64,000 bases of DNA, taken from the NCBI GenBank assembly GCA_037043015.1, contig CM073326.1, positions 18,050,345 to 18,114,344 on the forward strand, read 5' to 3'. The position numbers and the translations under genes are program-made. Position 1 is the first letter of the stretch. Each line of letters starts with the position of its first letter. A model generated the notes under the pieces. The model was not told the DNA's origin. It ran no database searches and was given only the letters and a program-made list of their open reading frames with translations. The stretch is from Bryum argenteum. Taxonomy: Eukaryota; Streptophyta; Bryopsida; Bryales; Bryaceae. Shown piece after piece: positions 1 through 12,215 of this stretch.

Positions 1-3000
1 ACTTGAAATATTATGTATTTAACATCTATACCCGTATCTATGTACATATACGTACTTATTTATCTAAGTTAATATTCATTTCTACTCGGGTATATCTGCA
101 TGTATACCAATTTTATCTCGTATGGTCATTTAATCGCGCTTTCATTGTTCTATATTAAGATAGTACAATAAATGCTCAATACAAAGTCAAGTTTATCTTA
201 TAATCATTCATCATTAACTTGAAATATTATGTATTTAACATCTATACCCGTATCTATGTACATATACGTACTTATTTATCTAAGTTAATATTCATTTCTA
301 CTCGGGTATATCTGCATGTATACCAATTTTATCTCGTATGGTCAATTAATCGCGCTTTCATTGTTCAATATTAAGATAGTACAATAAATGCTCAATACAA
401 AGTCAGTTTATCTTATAATCATTCATCATTAACTTGAAATATTATGTATTTAACATCTATACCCGTATCTATGTACATATACGTACTTATTTATCTAAGT
501 TAATATTCATTTCTACTCGGGTATATCTGCATGTATACCAATTTTAACTTGTATGGTCAATTAATCGCGCTTTCATTGTTCAATATTAAGATAGTACAAT
601 AAATGCTCAATACAAAGTCAAGTTTATCTTATAATCATTCATCATTAACTTGAAATATTATGTATTTAACATCTATACCCGTATCTATGTACCTATACGT
701 ACTTATTTATCTAAGTTAATATTCATTTCTACTCGGGTATATCTGCATGTATACCAATTTTAACTCGTATTGTCAATTAATCGCCCTTTCATTGTTCAAT
801 ATTAAGATAGTACAATAAATGCTCAATACAAAGTCAAGTTTATCTTATAATCATTCATCATTAACTTGAAATATTATGTATTTAACATCTATACCCGTAT
901 CTATGTACCTATACGTACTTATTTATCTAAGTTAATATTCATTTCTACTCGGGTATATCTGCATGTATACCAATTTTAACTTGTATGGTCAATTAATCGC
1001 GCTTTCATTGTTCAATATTAAGATAGTACAATAAATACTCAATACAAAGTCAAGTTTATCTTATAATCATTCATCATTAACTTGAAATATTATGTATTTA
1101 ACATCTATACCGTATCTATGTACCTATACGTACTTATTTATCTAAGTTAATATTCATTTCTACTCGGGTATATCTGCATGTATACCAATTTTAACTCGTA
1201 TTGTCAATTAATCGCCCTTTCATTGTTCAATATTAAGATAGTACAATAAATGCTCAATACAAAGTCAAGTTTATCTTATAATCATTCATCATTAACTTGA
1301 AATATTATGTATTTAACATCTATACCCGTATCTATGTACCTATACGTACTTATTTATCTAAGTTAATATTCATTTCTACTAGGGTATATCTGCATGTATA
1401 CCAATTTTATCTCGTATGGTCATTTAATCGCTCTTTCATTGTTCTATATTAAGATAGTACAATAAATGCTCAATACAAAGTCAAGTTTATCTTATAATCA
1501 TTCATCATTAACTTGAAATATTATGTATTTAACATCTATACCCGTATCTATGTACATATACGTACTTATTTATCTAAGTTAATATTCATTTCTACTCGGG
1601 TATATCTGCATGTATACCAATTTTATCTCGTATGGTCATTTAATCGCTCTTTCATTGTTCTATATTAAGATAGTACAATAAATGCTCAATACAAAGTCAA
1701 GTTTATCTTATAATCATTCATCATTAACTTGAAATATTATGTATTTAACATCTATACCCGTATCTATGTACATATACGTACTTATTTATCTAAGTTAATA
1801 TTCATTTCTACTCGGGTATATCTGCATGTATACCAATTTTATCTCGTATGGTCATTTAATCGCGCTTTCATTGTTCTATATTAAGATAGTACAATAAATG
1901 CTCAATACAAAGTCAAGTTTATCTTATAATCATTCATCATTAACTTGAAATATTATGTATTTAACATCTATACCCGTATCTATGTACATATACGTACTTA
2001 TTTATCTAAGTTAATATTCATTTCTACTCGGGTATATCTGCATGTATACCAATTTTAACTCGTATTGTCAATTAATCGCGCTTTCATTGTTCAATATTAA
2101 GATAGTACAATAAATGCTCAATACAAAGTCAAGTTTATCTTATAATCATTCATCATTAACTTGAAATATTATGTATTTAACATCTATACCCGTATCTATG
2201 TACCTATACGTACTTATTTATCTAAGTTAATATTCATTTCTACTAGGGTATATCTGCATGTATACCAATTTTATCTCGTATGGTCATTTAATCGCTCTTT
2301 CATTGTTCTATATTAAGATAGTACAATAAATGCTCAATACAAAGTCAAGTTTATCTTATAATCATTCATCATTAACTTGAAATATTATGTATTTAACATC
2401 TATACCCGTATCTATGTACATATACGTACTTATTTATCTAAGTTAATATTCATTTCTACTCGGGTATATCTGCATGTATACCAATTTTATCTCGTATGGT
2501 CATTTAATCGCGCTTTCATTGTTCTATATTAAGATAGTACAATAAATGCTCAATACAAAGTCAAGTTTATCTTATAATCATTCATCATTAACTTGAAATA
2601 TTATGTATTTAACATCTATACCCGTATCTATGTACATATACGTACTTATTTATCTAAGTTAATATTCATTTCTACTCGGGTATATCTGCATGTATACCAA
2701 TTTTATCTCGTATGGTCAATTAATCGCGCTTTCATTGTTCAATATTAAGATAGTACAATAAATGCTCAATACAAAGTCAAGTTTATCTTATAATCATTCA
2801 TCATTAACTTGAAATATTATGTATTTAACATCTATACCCGTATCTATGTACATATACGTACTTATTTATCTAAGTTAATATTCATTTCTACTCGGGTATA
2901 TCTGCATGTATACCAATTTTAACTTGTATGGTCAATTAATCGCGCTTTCATTGTTCAATATTAAGATAGTACAATAAATGCTCAATACAAAGTCAAGTTT

Positions 3001-5141
3001 ATCTTATAATCATTCATCATTAACTTGAAATATTATGTATTTAACATCTATACCCGTATCTATGTACCTATACGTACTTATTTATCTAAGTTAATATTCA
3101 TTTCTACTCGGGTATATCTGCATGTATACCAATTTTAACTCGTATTGTCAATTAATCGCCCTTTCATTGTTCAATATTAAGATAGTACAATAAATGCTCA
3201 ATACAAAGTCAAGTTTATCTTATAATCATTCATCATTAACTTGAAATATTATGTATTTAACATCTATACCCGTATCTATGTACATATACGTACTTATTTA
3301 TCTAAGTTAATATTCATTTCTACTCGGGTATATCTGCATGTATACCAATTTTAACTTGTATGGTCAATTAATCGCGCTTTCATTGTTCAATATTAAGATA
3401 GTACAATAAATACTCAATACAAAGTCAAGTTTATCTTATAATCATTCATCATTAACTTGAAATATTATGTATTTAACATCTATACCCGTATCTATGTACC
3501 TATACGTACTTATTTATCTAAGTTAATATTCATTTCTACTCGGGTATATCTGCATGTATACCAATTTTAACTCGTATTGTCAATTAATCGCCCTTTCATT
3601 GTTCAATATTAAGATAGTACAATAAATGCTCAATACAAAGTCAAGTTTATCTTATAATCATTCATCATTAACTTGAAATATTATGTATTTAACATCTATA
3701 CCCGTATCTATGTACCTATACGTACTTATTTATCTAAGTTAATATTCATTTCTACTAGGGTATATCTGCATGTATACCAATTTTATCTCGTATGGTCATT
3801 TAATCGCTCTTTCATTGTTCTATATTAAGATAGTACAATAAATGCTCAATACAAAGTCAAGTTTATCTTATAATCATTCATCATTAACTTGAAATATTAT
3901 GTATTTAACATCTATACCCGTATCTATGTACATATACGTACTTATTTATCTAAGTTAATATTCATTTCTACTCGGGTATATCTGCATGTATACCAATTTT
4001 ATCTCGTATGGTCATTTAATCGCGCTTTCATTGTTCTATATTAAGATAGTACAATAAATGCTCAATACAAAGTCAAGTTTATCTTATAATCATTCATCAT
4101 TAACTTGAAATATTATGTATTTAACATCTATACCCGTATCTATGTACATATACGTACTTATTTATCTAAGTTAATATTCATTTCTACTCGGGTATATCTG
4201 CATGTATACCAATTTTATCTCGTATGGTCATTTAATCGCTCTTTCATTGTTCTATATTAAGATAGTACAATAAATGCTCAATACAAAGTCAAGTTTATCT
4301 TATAATCATTCATCATTAACTTGAAATATTATGTATTTAACATCTATACCCGTATCTATGTACATATACGTACTTATTTATCTAAGTTAATATTCATTTC
4401 TACTCGGGTATATCTGCATGTATACCAATTTTATCTCGTATGGTCATTTAATCGCGCTTTCATTGTTCTATATTAAGATAGTACAATAAATGCTCAATAC
4501 AAAGTCAAGTTTATCTTATAATCATTCATCATTAACTTGAAATATTATGTATTTAACATCTATACCCGTATCTATGTACATATACGTACTTATTTATCTA
4601 AGTTAATATTCATTTCTACTCGGGTATATCTGCATGTATACCAATTTTAACTCGTATTGTCAATTAATCGCGCTTTCATTGTTCAATATTAAGATAGTAC
4701 AATAAATGCTCAATACAAAGTCAAGTTTATCTTATAATCATTCATCATTAACTTGAAATATTATGTATTTAACATCTATACCCGTATCTATGTACATATA
4801 CGTACTTATTTATCTAAGTTAATATTCATTTCTACTCGGGTATATCTGCATGTATACCAATTTTAACTTGTATGGTCAATTAATCGCGCTTTCATTGTTC
4901 AATATTAAGATAGTACAATAAATGCTCAATACAAAGTCAAGTTTATCTTATAATCATTCATCATTAACTTGAAATATTATGTATTTAACATCTATACCCG
5001 TATCTATGTACATATACGTACTTATTTATCTAAGTTAATATTCATTTCTACTAGGGTATATCTGCATATATACCAATTTTAACTCGTATGGTCATTTAAT
5101 CGCGCTTTCATTGTTCTATATTAAGATAGTACAATAAAAGC
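1..5141. repeat. 216-bp AT-rich tandem satellite, about 24 monomers
   Basis: Head-to-tail array of a 216-bp monomer; monomer starts (ACTTGAAATATT) fall at 1, 217, 432, 648, 864 and so on, with rare 1-bp deletions (for example near 407 and 1110). Monomers differ at a few diagnostic places (CATATA or CCTATA, CTCGGG or CTAGGG, ATCTCG, AACTTG or AACTCG, TCGCGC, TCGCCC or TCGCTC), which lets them be sorted into types. The order of types 1-7 is repeated by monomers 12-18, giving a higher-order unit of about 2.37 kb. There is no meaningful ORF. The array begins before the window and is ended on the right by insertion of an LTR at 5142. A centromeric or heterochromatic satellite is the likeliest identity, but position on the chromosome cannot be seen. 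Confidence 0.97.
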
Positions 5142-5925
5142 TGTCGTGAGTTACCAGACCGAGAAGACCAAAAATAACCCAATTCTACTTATACAGCCAA
5201 GCAAAATGGTTCGCCTTCCGGGTAACGTTCCACGGAGATTCTGTGAAGTGTGAAGACCAAATGAAATCCGGACCGACCACCAATGGACGCTACAACGACA
5301 TAAACGTTCTAATCCACCGGATTAGAGAACTCGGGGGTTGGGACCTGACTAGTTCCTAAACCCAAAACCCCAGGGAAACTTGTTTTGATTCTGATCCGGT
5401 GGCCCTCTAGATTCGAACGGCCCCCTGTCCGGTGGGGACTTAGTATCATGTGGTGATTTAGTTTAACCTCCGTAAATCCTCGGAGGGGTCTTTCCTATTT
5501 GTTTGGAAGAGCGCGGAATGTCGCTCCCTACCGGATGATTAAGGTGTCCGGAGTTCCACCCTTAGTATCTCGACTACCCTTTCCTTCTTTCTTGGAGTTC
5601 CTTCCTTGCTACTACTGCCACTATCCGGATTTTTACCCAAACAGTGGGTCACACAGCAGTAGCCCGGTTTCCTTCCTAATCTGAGCCAACAAAAAAAAGG
5701 GAGGGGGTTGTTTACTCGTGATCCGGATCGCAGTGTGTGGTATCCCGCCACTTGATCCGTTAGAGTTCCAATAACATAGACCCGGGTTCGTGCACTACTC
5801 CTAGGGGAGGCTTTCCTCAACCGAACATCCCGTTCGGGAGGTTGGCAATCAGGTTAGCGTCCCTTGCTAACCCTGGTACCTCAGCCCAACCCGGTTAGTG
5901 TATCACCTTCCTAGGTGACGACTAC
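5142..5925 (-). mobile_element. Family A LTR, truncated 3' part (oldest insertion)
   Basis: The sequence starts at TGTCGTGAG exactly as do the LTR copies at 5926 and 15838 and follows them for about 780 bp. At 5925 (ending ACTAC) a second family A LTR begins, so this copy was cut by a later insertion of its own family. On the left it abuts satellite sequence at AAAGC, where the satellite consensus reads AATGC, so it inserted directly into the array. On the minus strand this is the last 784 bp of the LTR. The rest of this LTR is not found in the window. Confidence 0.85.
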
Positions 5926-8900
5926 TGTCGTGAGTTACCAGACCGAGAAGACCAAGAACAACACAATTTTACTTATACAACCAAGCAAAATGGTTCGCCT
6001 TCCGGGTAACGTTCCACGGAGATTCTGTGAAGTGTGAAGACAAAACTAAATCCGGACTGAACACCAATTGACGCTACAACGACAGAAACGTTCTGATCTA
6101 CCGGATTAGGGAACGCGGGGTTTGGGACCCGACTAGTTCTTAAACCCAAAACCCCAGGGTAACCGGTAGATTCTGATCCGGTTGCCTCCCCCAACTCAAT
6201 TATTATTCTGACCGGTTAGGGCATGTTAGTGTGTGGTGATTTAATTTAACCTCCGTGAATCCTCGGAGGGGTTCTCCCTGTGAGTTTTTAGTAGAGTACG
6301 GAAGGGGCACTCTCCTCCGATTGATTAGGGTGACTGGAATTTCACCTATACTTGTATCCTTCTCTCTCTCTCTCTCTCTATCCGGGGTTCCTCCCTTACA
6401 ACTGCCGCTACCGCTTGATAAATTCCCTCAAACGGTAGGTCACACCGGCAGCTGTCCGGTTCTCTCCTTCTTCCTGAGCGACACAACTTGTGGTCCGGTC
6501 TGCAGTGAGTAGCATCCCACTACTCGGCCCACGAGGTTTCCTACTATGCACGCCGGTGATTAGCTGGCATCCGGGGTTACGGGCTACTCCCTTCGTGGAC
6601 TTTCCTCACCCGAATATCCCATCCGGGGGGTGGTTATGCGGGGTGGCTTTACTCGCCAATCCCAGCTCTCCTGTCCAGTCCGGTTGGGGTCACGGCCTCC
6701 CCTCCCTTTGGCATTCGCTACAACACTTCCAGGACGTCCGGACTTCTCTCACTAGGACCTCTTACTGACGGCATCACTCCTCCGACTATCCAATTATCAG
6801 ACACCTCGGACTCGTAACTACCAGACCCACAAGGGACTTTCTGTACCCGCAACCGGTTTTCAAAGCCTCACTTCACACACAAGACCCAGCGAATCACTCA
6901 CACATACACAGTAAGGACGCAAGGTTTCGGATGCACAATTGAACCTTTACTCACAGGGGGTGGATCGCAGAAAAGACCCGAAGGACTCCGCAGAGTCTTC
7001 GGTAAGTACAGAAGGGTCCGGATTTCCCGGAAACCCTATCGGATCCGGAATTCCCGGGCCTCCGAGATTCCCGGGTGAGTGGCCAAAAGGGCATCTACTA
7101 TTTCTAGCTACTTCTAACCTAACTACTTACTAACTAATGTTATCTTCCGGCGGCGTGGGGCGGCTCGAGGGGTCTGGCGGCGGGGTATTCCTCCTGGAAG
7201 TACCTTTCCACTCACGGGGAGGAATCTGCCTTCTTGATCGACCCGGGTGTAGGTGTAAAACCTCGAGTTTTACAGTGTCCTCCGGCTCTTCCACCTGTCC
7301 CGAAGTGCCTTCAATTTCGATGGAGGGGGCGCGGGTTGGACTTCAGCTTCCTCTTGAGGGGCCTCGGGTTCCTCCTGGCACATTCCCCGAGGGGCCACGA
7401 GTTCGTCCCGATGGTCTTGTTCGCCCGGATCCCCACCTCGTTGACTTGGGCCTCCGGGTGAATCGCTACTTCCTCGACTGCGCCGGGAAGTCCCGCCATT
7501 CTCTGTGGCCCCGTCAACTGGGATCTCATCCGGTTGTTGAGAGGGGTTAACCTCTCCTTCCACCACCTGCTCCACCTCGGAGGGACCGGGTAGTCCCGTC
7601 TCACCCGGGGTATCATCTCCCTGAGGGGGAGTTGCAGCTCGTTCTCCCTCCCTGTCCTCCGGAACGCCACCATCGACTGGGATCCCCTGCTCCTCCGAAA
7701 CGGGCATGGGCACTTCCTCGACCTCCATGGGCACCGGCCCCTGCGTCGGCACCTCTGGGGGTGCAAACACCTCCCCTTCCGGAAGGGCTTCCGTCATCTC
7801 TACGTGGGGGAGGGCCCCCAACAGCCTTCCTGTGAGGGTTCGGAACTCCTTGAGACACTGGTTGATGCCGGTTGCGTGCCTTCTGAGCAACTCCAGGGAT
7901 TGGGGTGACTCGCTAATTCCAATCCGAGCATCGTAGAAGGTGGCCTTTGTTTGGGCCTCAGCATCCGGTTGCAGCACCTTCAGGATGGAGTGCAGCACCG
8001 TCCGATCGATATTCTGCAACCTCCGGAGTGCAGCCTCCTGCTCCCGTACGATCCCCCTGAGGGCTTCCACCTCCGGATGCGTCTCTGTCTCCGAGGGGTC
8101 CGGTCCACACTGGACTCCCACGGATGCCTTCTCCTTCAGCCGGGTCTTCAGCACCAGCTCTACTTTTTCCCTCCTCAGCTTGGCCGTTTCTCGTTGCATC
8201 TCCTCGGCCAACTCCGGGTACCTCTCCACGTTGGGGGTCTGGAAGACCCGCTCGAGTCGAGCCAGGGAGGTGAACAACTGTTCATTCTCCCGATCTACCT
8301 CTTCCATGGCCAGCCGGATGGGGTGGAGGATACCCTCGCTGGGTATCCGGTAGTAGGGACGGGGGAGCACCGGGGTGGTGTTTCCCGTTCCGGGGGTCAC
8401 AAGTCCTCTATGGGACGACTCCGGAGCTGCCACTGATGTTGGAGTGGCCGGGGCGGGGTCACTCCTCTGCTCCGGTAACTCCAGTCGGGGAGGTGTGGCC
8501 CTCTCCGGAGTGTTCTCTTCCTCTTCAATGAGCAGCCTCCTCTTCACCTTGGGCTGGCTCTCCGGGATCGGCTCTGCTGTCGGGGCAGGAGCCGGATCCT
8601 GCATTGGTGCGGGGTCCGGACTTGGGGCCCGCTCCTCCTCGACGGCCCTCGGCTGTACTACCGGACTCGCTGACCTCTTCCTCTTCTTGGCCTTGCGCTT
8701 CAGGTTGGGCACTCTCCCTCCTGGGGGTCTCTCTCCGGGTGGAGGCACCTCTGCAATGGCCCCTGCTGCAGCCACCTCCTCGTTCGGGACCTCCTGTACT
8801 ACCGGGGGAGGGATCCGGACGGGAGAACGTCTTCTCCCAAAGCCGGTCGTATCCTTCCTCCTCACCCCTCGGGATGGTCTTGCCTGTCGAGGTGGGACTT

Positions 8901-10556
8901 CCTCTTCTTCCTCTTCCTCGTCATCTTCGCTCCGGTCCTCTTCCTCCGCGGACTGGTCTCCACCCGCCTCGGCTATCTCCTCAGCCCTTCGCTGCTGGGC
9001 TCTTGTCCTCCAGATGAGGGGGACGATCTCCTCTTCTTCCTCCTCTTCCTCCTCTGCATTGGGCATGAACAGGGAGGGCATCGTCTGGGGAGTCCGGGTA
9101 GAGTTCACCCGGCTACTTCCTCCTTCCTGTGTGGCTACCCGGGGTGCTGTGCTAGGTCCGGCTTGGCTGGGTCCCACCGCTCTGGCCTGTCGAGTAGCTG
9201 GTTCCGGTGACCTCTCCAGGTCGGTAGCCTGGACTTCCTCCATCTCGTCTCCGGACTCGGAAGAGGTCGGCCCCTGCGGATCTCCGGATGGGAGGTCGTG
9301 CTTCTCGTGCCAATAGAAGATCTCCCGGTCGGTGATGATGCCGTACCGTTGATAGAGGTGGAAAATGTAGGGGGCCAGTGGACACCCCTTCTGGTTTCCG
9401 ACCTTCATCAACTCCCGCTGCACCACCTCGCTGATGATGTGGTGCCACCCGACCTGCATCCGTCCATCATAATTCGCCAAAATGGCCTTCATCAGCTTCA
9501 CGGTGCAGGTGGTCGGCTTGTCCGGGCTGAGTATGGGGAGGAGAAACCGGAGGAGGCGCATCACCCGGGGGTCCTTGCAGTCCTCCGGTTTGAACCCGTC
9601 CTTCTCCGTCGGCCCCCTGCGGAACCAGTTCCTCAATCCGTCGTCGCCCTTCTTCTTGATGTAGCCGATCGGGGAGTCCGGAAATTTGTAAGTCGCCCTC
9701 CAATGGCGGGGTCCCCAGTTGTCCGTCTTCCCCCTCAGGGGGTGCGTCACGTACATCTCGGGGAAGCGGTGGGTGACTGTCTCCTCGATGATGGTCTGGT
9801 CCGCCAAGTCCCACGGGGCATCGTACAGCCCGGCGCACCCCATCCGGAGGAGGTCATCCCTCAGCTCCGCTTGGTGCAGTGGCAGCTCGGGCACCTGCGG
9901 CTTCACTGATTTGAGGGGAATCGGCATCCCCAGTCGCCACGGGACCACCTCCCTCCTCTTCGGCATCGCTCCGGTCTCCTGTAGCTGCCCGGAACTATTC
10001 TCTCCCTGCTTTCCCGGACTGATTCCGGTAGAAACCCTACTTCCCGAAACCCTAATCTCTCCAAACTCTGCTTTTCCAACACTGTCGGATCGCTGAGCTC
10101 TCAAAATCGCTCGATCTCTCAAAACGCGCGGACTGGAATGGCTGAGAATGGAGGCGGCGGCTCCTAATAACAACAAACCGGAATTCTCCTTCCGAGACAT
10201 CATCACCCAGCGCTCGAGACGTACACCGGGAAGTACCCCGGTCATCATTGAGCCGCCGGTGATTATGTCGAGCGCCCGCGAGTTTTCCGACCCTTTCTCC
10301 GGGTCGACCGGCGGCCCCGGTCATCAACCCGGTAGGAGAACCGGCCCATCCGGGCATCTCAGGGTATCAACCGGATATCAACAAGGGTATCCGGTAGGCT
10401 CTAAAATCCCCTAAGGTTAGCCGGAAGAATCCTAGCACACAATTACTATCTACGAACCGGTTTAAGCAGGCCGGTTTTTATTCCTATTTGCTAAATTGGC
10501 TATTTTACTCCTAATTAATTGCTAAAAACAAAAATATTGGAGAACAGGGTTCGACA
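5926..10556 (-). mobile_element. Family A 3' LTR (4,631 bp) of a Ty3-like retroelement
   Basis: Read on the minus strand the LTR starts TGTCGAACCC (at 10556) and ends CGACA (at 5926), so its tips form the short inverted repeat TGTCG/CGACA. Immediately upstream on the minus strand are a purine-rich tract and then the integrase ORF, which fixes this as the 3' LTR and gives its direction. At 4.6 kb it is far longer than most Ty3 LTRs and encloses a large ORF on the same strand. The flank at 5921-5925 is ACTAC; the matching duplication cannot be checked because the 5' side of the element is missing. A CT microsatellite lies near 6360-6380. Confidence 0.9.
7270..9966 (-). CDS. Large ORF inside the family A LTR (898 aa), function unknown
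   Basis: Long open frame wholly inside the LTR, read in the same direction as pol. The frame is open up to 10248, but the start at 9966 (MPKRRE) is chosen because it heads the part shared with the LTR at 15838 and with family B. Residues about 20-240 form a conserved globular block with motifs RMGCAGLY, WRATYKFPDSPIGYI, RLLRFLLPIL, GWHHI and KGCPLAPY. The middle is low complexity with long Glu runs and Lys/Arg patches that look nuclear. A later block (about residues 560-760) is rich in charged residues and probably coiled coil; the C-terminus is Pro/Glu rich. No CCHC knuckle, protease or polymerase motif is visible, so a Gag role is possible but unproven. I do not recognise the family. Confidence 0.75.
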   Translation of the reverse strand: MPKRREVVPWRLGMPIPLKSVKPQVPELPLHQAELRDDLLRMGCAGLYDAPWDLADQTIIEETVTHRFPEMYVTHPLRGKTDNWGPRHWRATYKFPDSPIGYIKKKGDDGLRNWFRRGPTEKDGFKPEDCKDPRVMRLLRFLLPILSPDKPTTCTVKLMKAILANYDGRMQVGWHHIISEVVQRELMKVGNQKGCPLAPYIFHLYQRYGIITDREIFYWHEKHDLPSGDPQGPTSSESGDEMEEVQATDLERSPEPATRQARAVGPSQAGPSTAPRVATQEGGSSRVNSTRTPQTMPSLFMPNAEEEEEEEEEIVPLIWRTRAQQRRAEEIAEAGGDQSAEEEDRSEDDEEEEEEEVPPRQARPSRGVRRKDTTGFGRRRSPVRIPPPVVQEVPNEEVAAAGAIAEVPPPGERPPGGRVPNLKRKAKKRKRSASPVVQPRAVEEERAPSPDPAPMQDPAPAPTAEPIPESQPKVKRRLLIEEEENTPERATPPRLELPEQRSDPAPATPTSVAAPESSHRGLVTPGTGNTTPVLPRPYYRIPSEGILHPIRLAMEEVDRENEQLFTSLARLERVFQTPNVERYPELAEEMQRETAKLRREKVELVLKTRLKEKASVGVQCGPDPSETETHPEVEALRGIVREQEAALRRLQNIDRTVLHSILKVLQPDAEAQTKATFYDARIGISESPQSLELLRRHATGINQCLKEFRTLTGRLLGALPHVEMTEALPEGEVFAPPEVPTQGPVPMEVEEVPMPVSEEQGIPVDGGVPEDREGERAATPPQGDDTPGETGLPGPSEVEQVVEGEVNPSQQPDEIPVDGATENGGTSRRSRGSSDSPGGPSQRGGDPGEQDHRDELVAPRGMCQEEPEAPQEEAEVQPAPPPSKLKALRDRWKSRRTL

Positions 10557-10569
10557 TTACCCCTTTCTT
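10557..10569 (-). promoter_or_regulatory. Polypurine tract of the family A element
   Basis: On the minus strand AAGAAAGGGGTAA lies directly before the LTR start TGTCGAACCC, in the place where plus-strand DNA synthesis of an LTR retroelement is primed. It lies about 50 bp past the stop of the integrase ORF. Its position fixes the 3' LTR boundary at 10556. Confidence 0.85.
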
Positions 10570-10619
10570 AAATGTGAGCGTCCCCGCGAACACATTCGTC
10601 CTCTCCAACACGATTGCCT

Positions 10620-12215
10620 TTAACTGGAATCATCAGCTGAGGCATCCTCCGGTTCGGAACCGGTGTCTGCCTCCGAAATTGATTCGGGGTAGTACCTTTT
10701 CACTCGAGATCCGTTCGTTCGGGTTGGTAGGGGGTTACCTTGCAAATCCTCCAACTGCAGTGACCCATTGGCGAAGACCTCTGTGACCTTGTAAGGTCCG
10801 ATCCACCGGGTGTGGAGTTTTCCGGGGAAGTCCATGAACCGGCTGTCGTACAGTAGGACCAGCGTCTCGGTTCGGATTCCATGATCCCGGGGAAGGCGTC
10901 GGTCATAGATTACCTTACGGTTCTCTTGCTCCACCCGGTTTTTCTCAATGGCCTCCTCCCTTAGTTCCTCCAAGTTGTCAATGGCCATCAGGCGGGGGGT
11001 GTCATCCTCTACTCTCTCCCCCATCCGGATTGCCATTACCCGGTGAGACTCGATGTTGAGCTCAATGCCATGGATGCACTCTTGTCCAAACACCATGAAG
11101 AACGGGGTCTTCCCGGTTGTGGTCTTCTCCGAGGTGTTGTAGGCATGTATGGCGGACGGCAGCTTGCGATCCCAATCCGTCTTGTGTGCCGACACCATCT
11201 TGCTGAGGATTTTGCCAACGATCCCGTTGGACCGCTCCGTAAGACCATTAGCTTTCGGGTTATACGGAGTCGTCTTCCGGTGTTTGATGGCATACCTCCT
11301 GGTCAGATCCTCCACAATGTCGTTGATGAAGTGCTTTCCCCGGTCACTCACCAACTCCAGGGGGTACCCAAAACGCATCATGATATCTTCGAAAAGGAAC
11401 CGGGCTGCTACTCGTGCGTCGTTTCCTCTTGTAGCCCGGGCCTCTACCCATTTGGTGGCATAATCCGTGGCCAGGATTATGTACCTCTTCCTATCACTGC
11501 TGACCGGGTTGACTGGACCGATGAAGTCAATCCCCCATTTGACAAAAGGGGCTAAGGGGATGATGGGGGTCAGTGGCCAGTGGTGCTTAGTCTGCGGGGC
11601 ACCGGTTCGCTGACACTGATCGCAACTCCGAACATACTTCTTCACGTCACGGATGATGTAGGGCCACCAATAACCAGCACTTTTGATCCGGTTCACCGTG
11701 CTCATCGCTGCGAGGTGTCCTCCCGAATCGCCTGCGTGAAGTGCTTCCATCACCGGTTTACGTTCGTCAGGCTCCAAGCAGCGTCGGATGACATCATCAG
11801 GTCCCATCCTGAAGAGGATCCCAGATAGGAGGGTGTAGGGTGCCATTTTGTACTGGAACACGCTCTTCTGATCCCTCGACATGCCTTCCGGATACTCCCC
11901 CGTGTTCAGAAAGTCCCTGATGTCCTGATAGTCCGATATGGGTGCCTGTTCAATGTGGAACACTCCTGTGGAGGGAACCGGGTTCCCTTCCGAAAACTCG
12001 TCCGGAAAGAGGCTCGGCACATCCTCAAAAGCTTTGTCCCCGCGCATCCTGGAGAGGTAATCCGCATTGGAATTGGCTTTCCCGGATTTCACCTTCACCT
12101 CGTAATCGAATTCTTGGAGGAGTAGGATCCACCGGGCAATCCTCCCGGACAGGTCAGCCTTGTTAACAAGGTACTTTAGGGAGTCATGGTCCGTGTGGAA
12201 CACGACTTTGTAACC
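10620..12215 (-). pseudogene. Ty3/gypsy pol fragment: end of RNase H plus integrase
   Basis: Open frame, 5' truncated at 12215 where a MULE-like transposon end begins; the first Met (12203) is not a true start. It opens in the C-terminal part of the Ty3 RNase H (HTDHDSLKYL, then ADYLSRM). The integrase follows: an HHCC zinc-binding region ending CDQCQRTG, then the DDE core with Asp in GIDFIGP, Asp in SDRGKHF and Glu in LTERSNG, and the LHTRWIGPY motif of the C-terminal domain. Reverse transcriptase, protease and gag are absent from the window. There is no chromodomain; the product ends in an acidic Ser/Asp/Glu tail. No internal stop, so the integrase part was functional until recently. Plant Ty3-lineage affiliation is inferred from motifs only. 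Confidence 0.93.

Noticed and set aside
1-5141. CRISPR array or other spacer-repeat system
   Set aside because: The units are contiguous 216-bp monomers with no variable spacers, and the window is eukaryotic.
7137-9909. Long plus-strand open frames across the family A LTR ORF (for example 8375-9316 and 9298-9909)
   Set aside because: They are antisense shadows of the minus-strand ORF in GC-rich, low-complexity sequence; their Ser and Leu runs mirror Glu and Lys codons.
10148-10414. Plus-strand 88-codon frame just inside the family A LTR (also 20049-20315)
   Set aside because: Conserved between LTR copies only as part of general LTR identity; it overlaps the start region of the sense ORF and has no motif, so coding cannot be supported.
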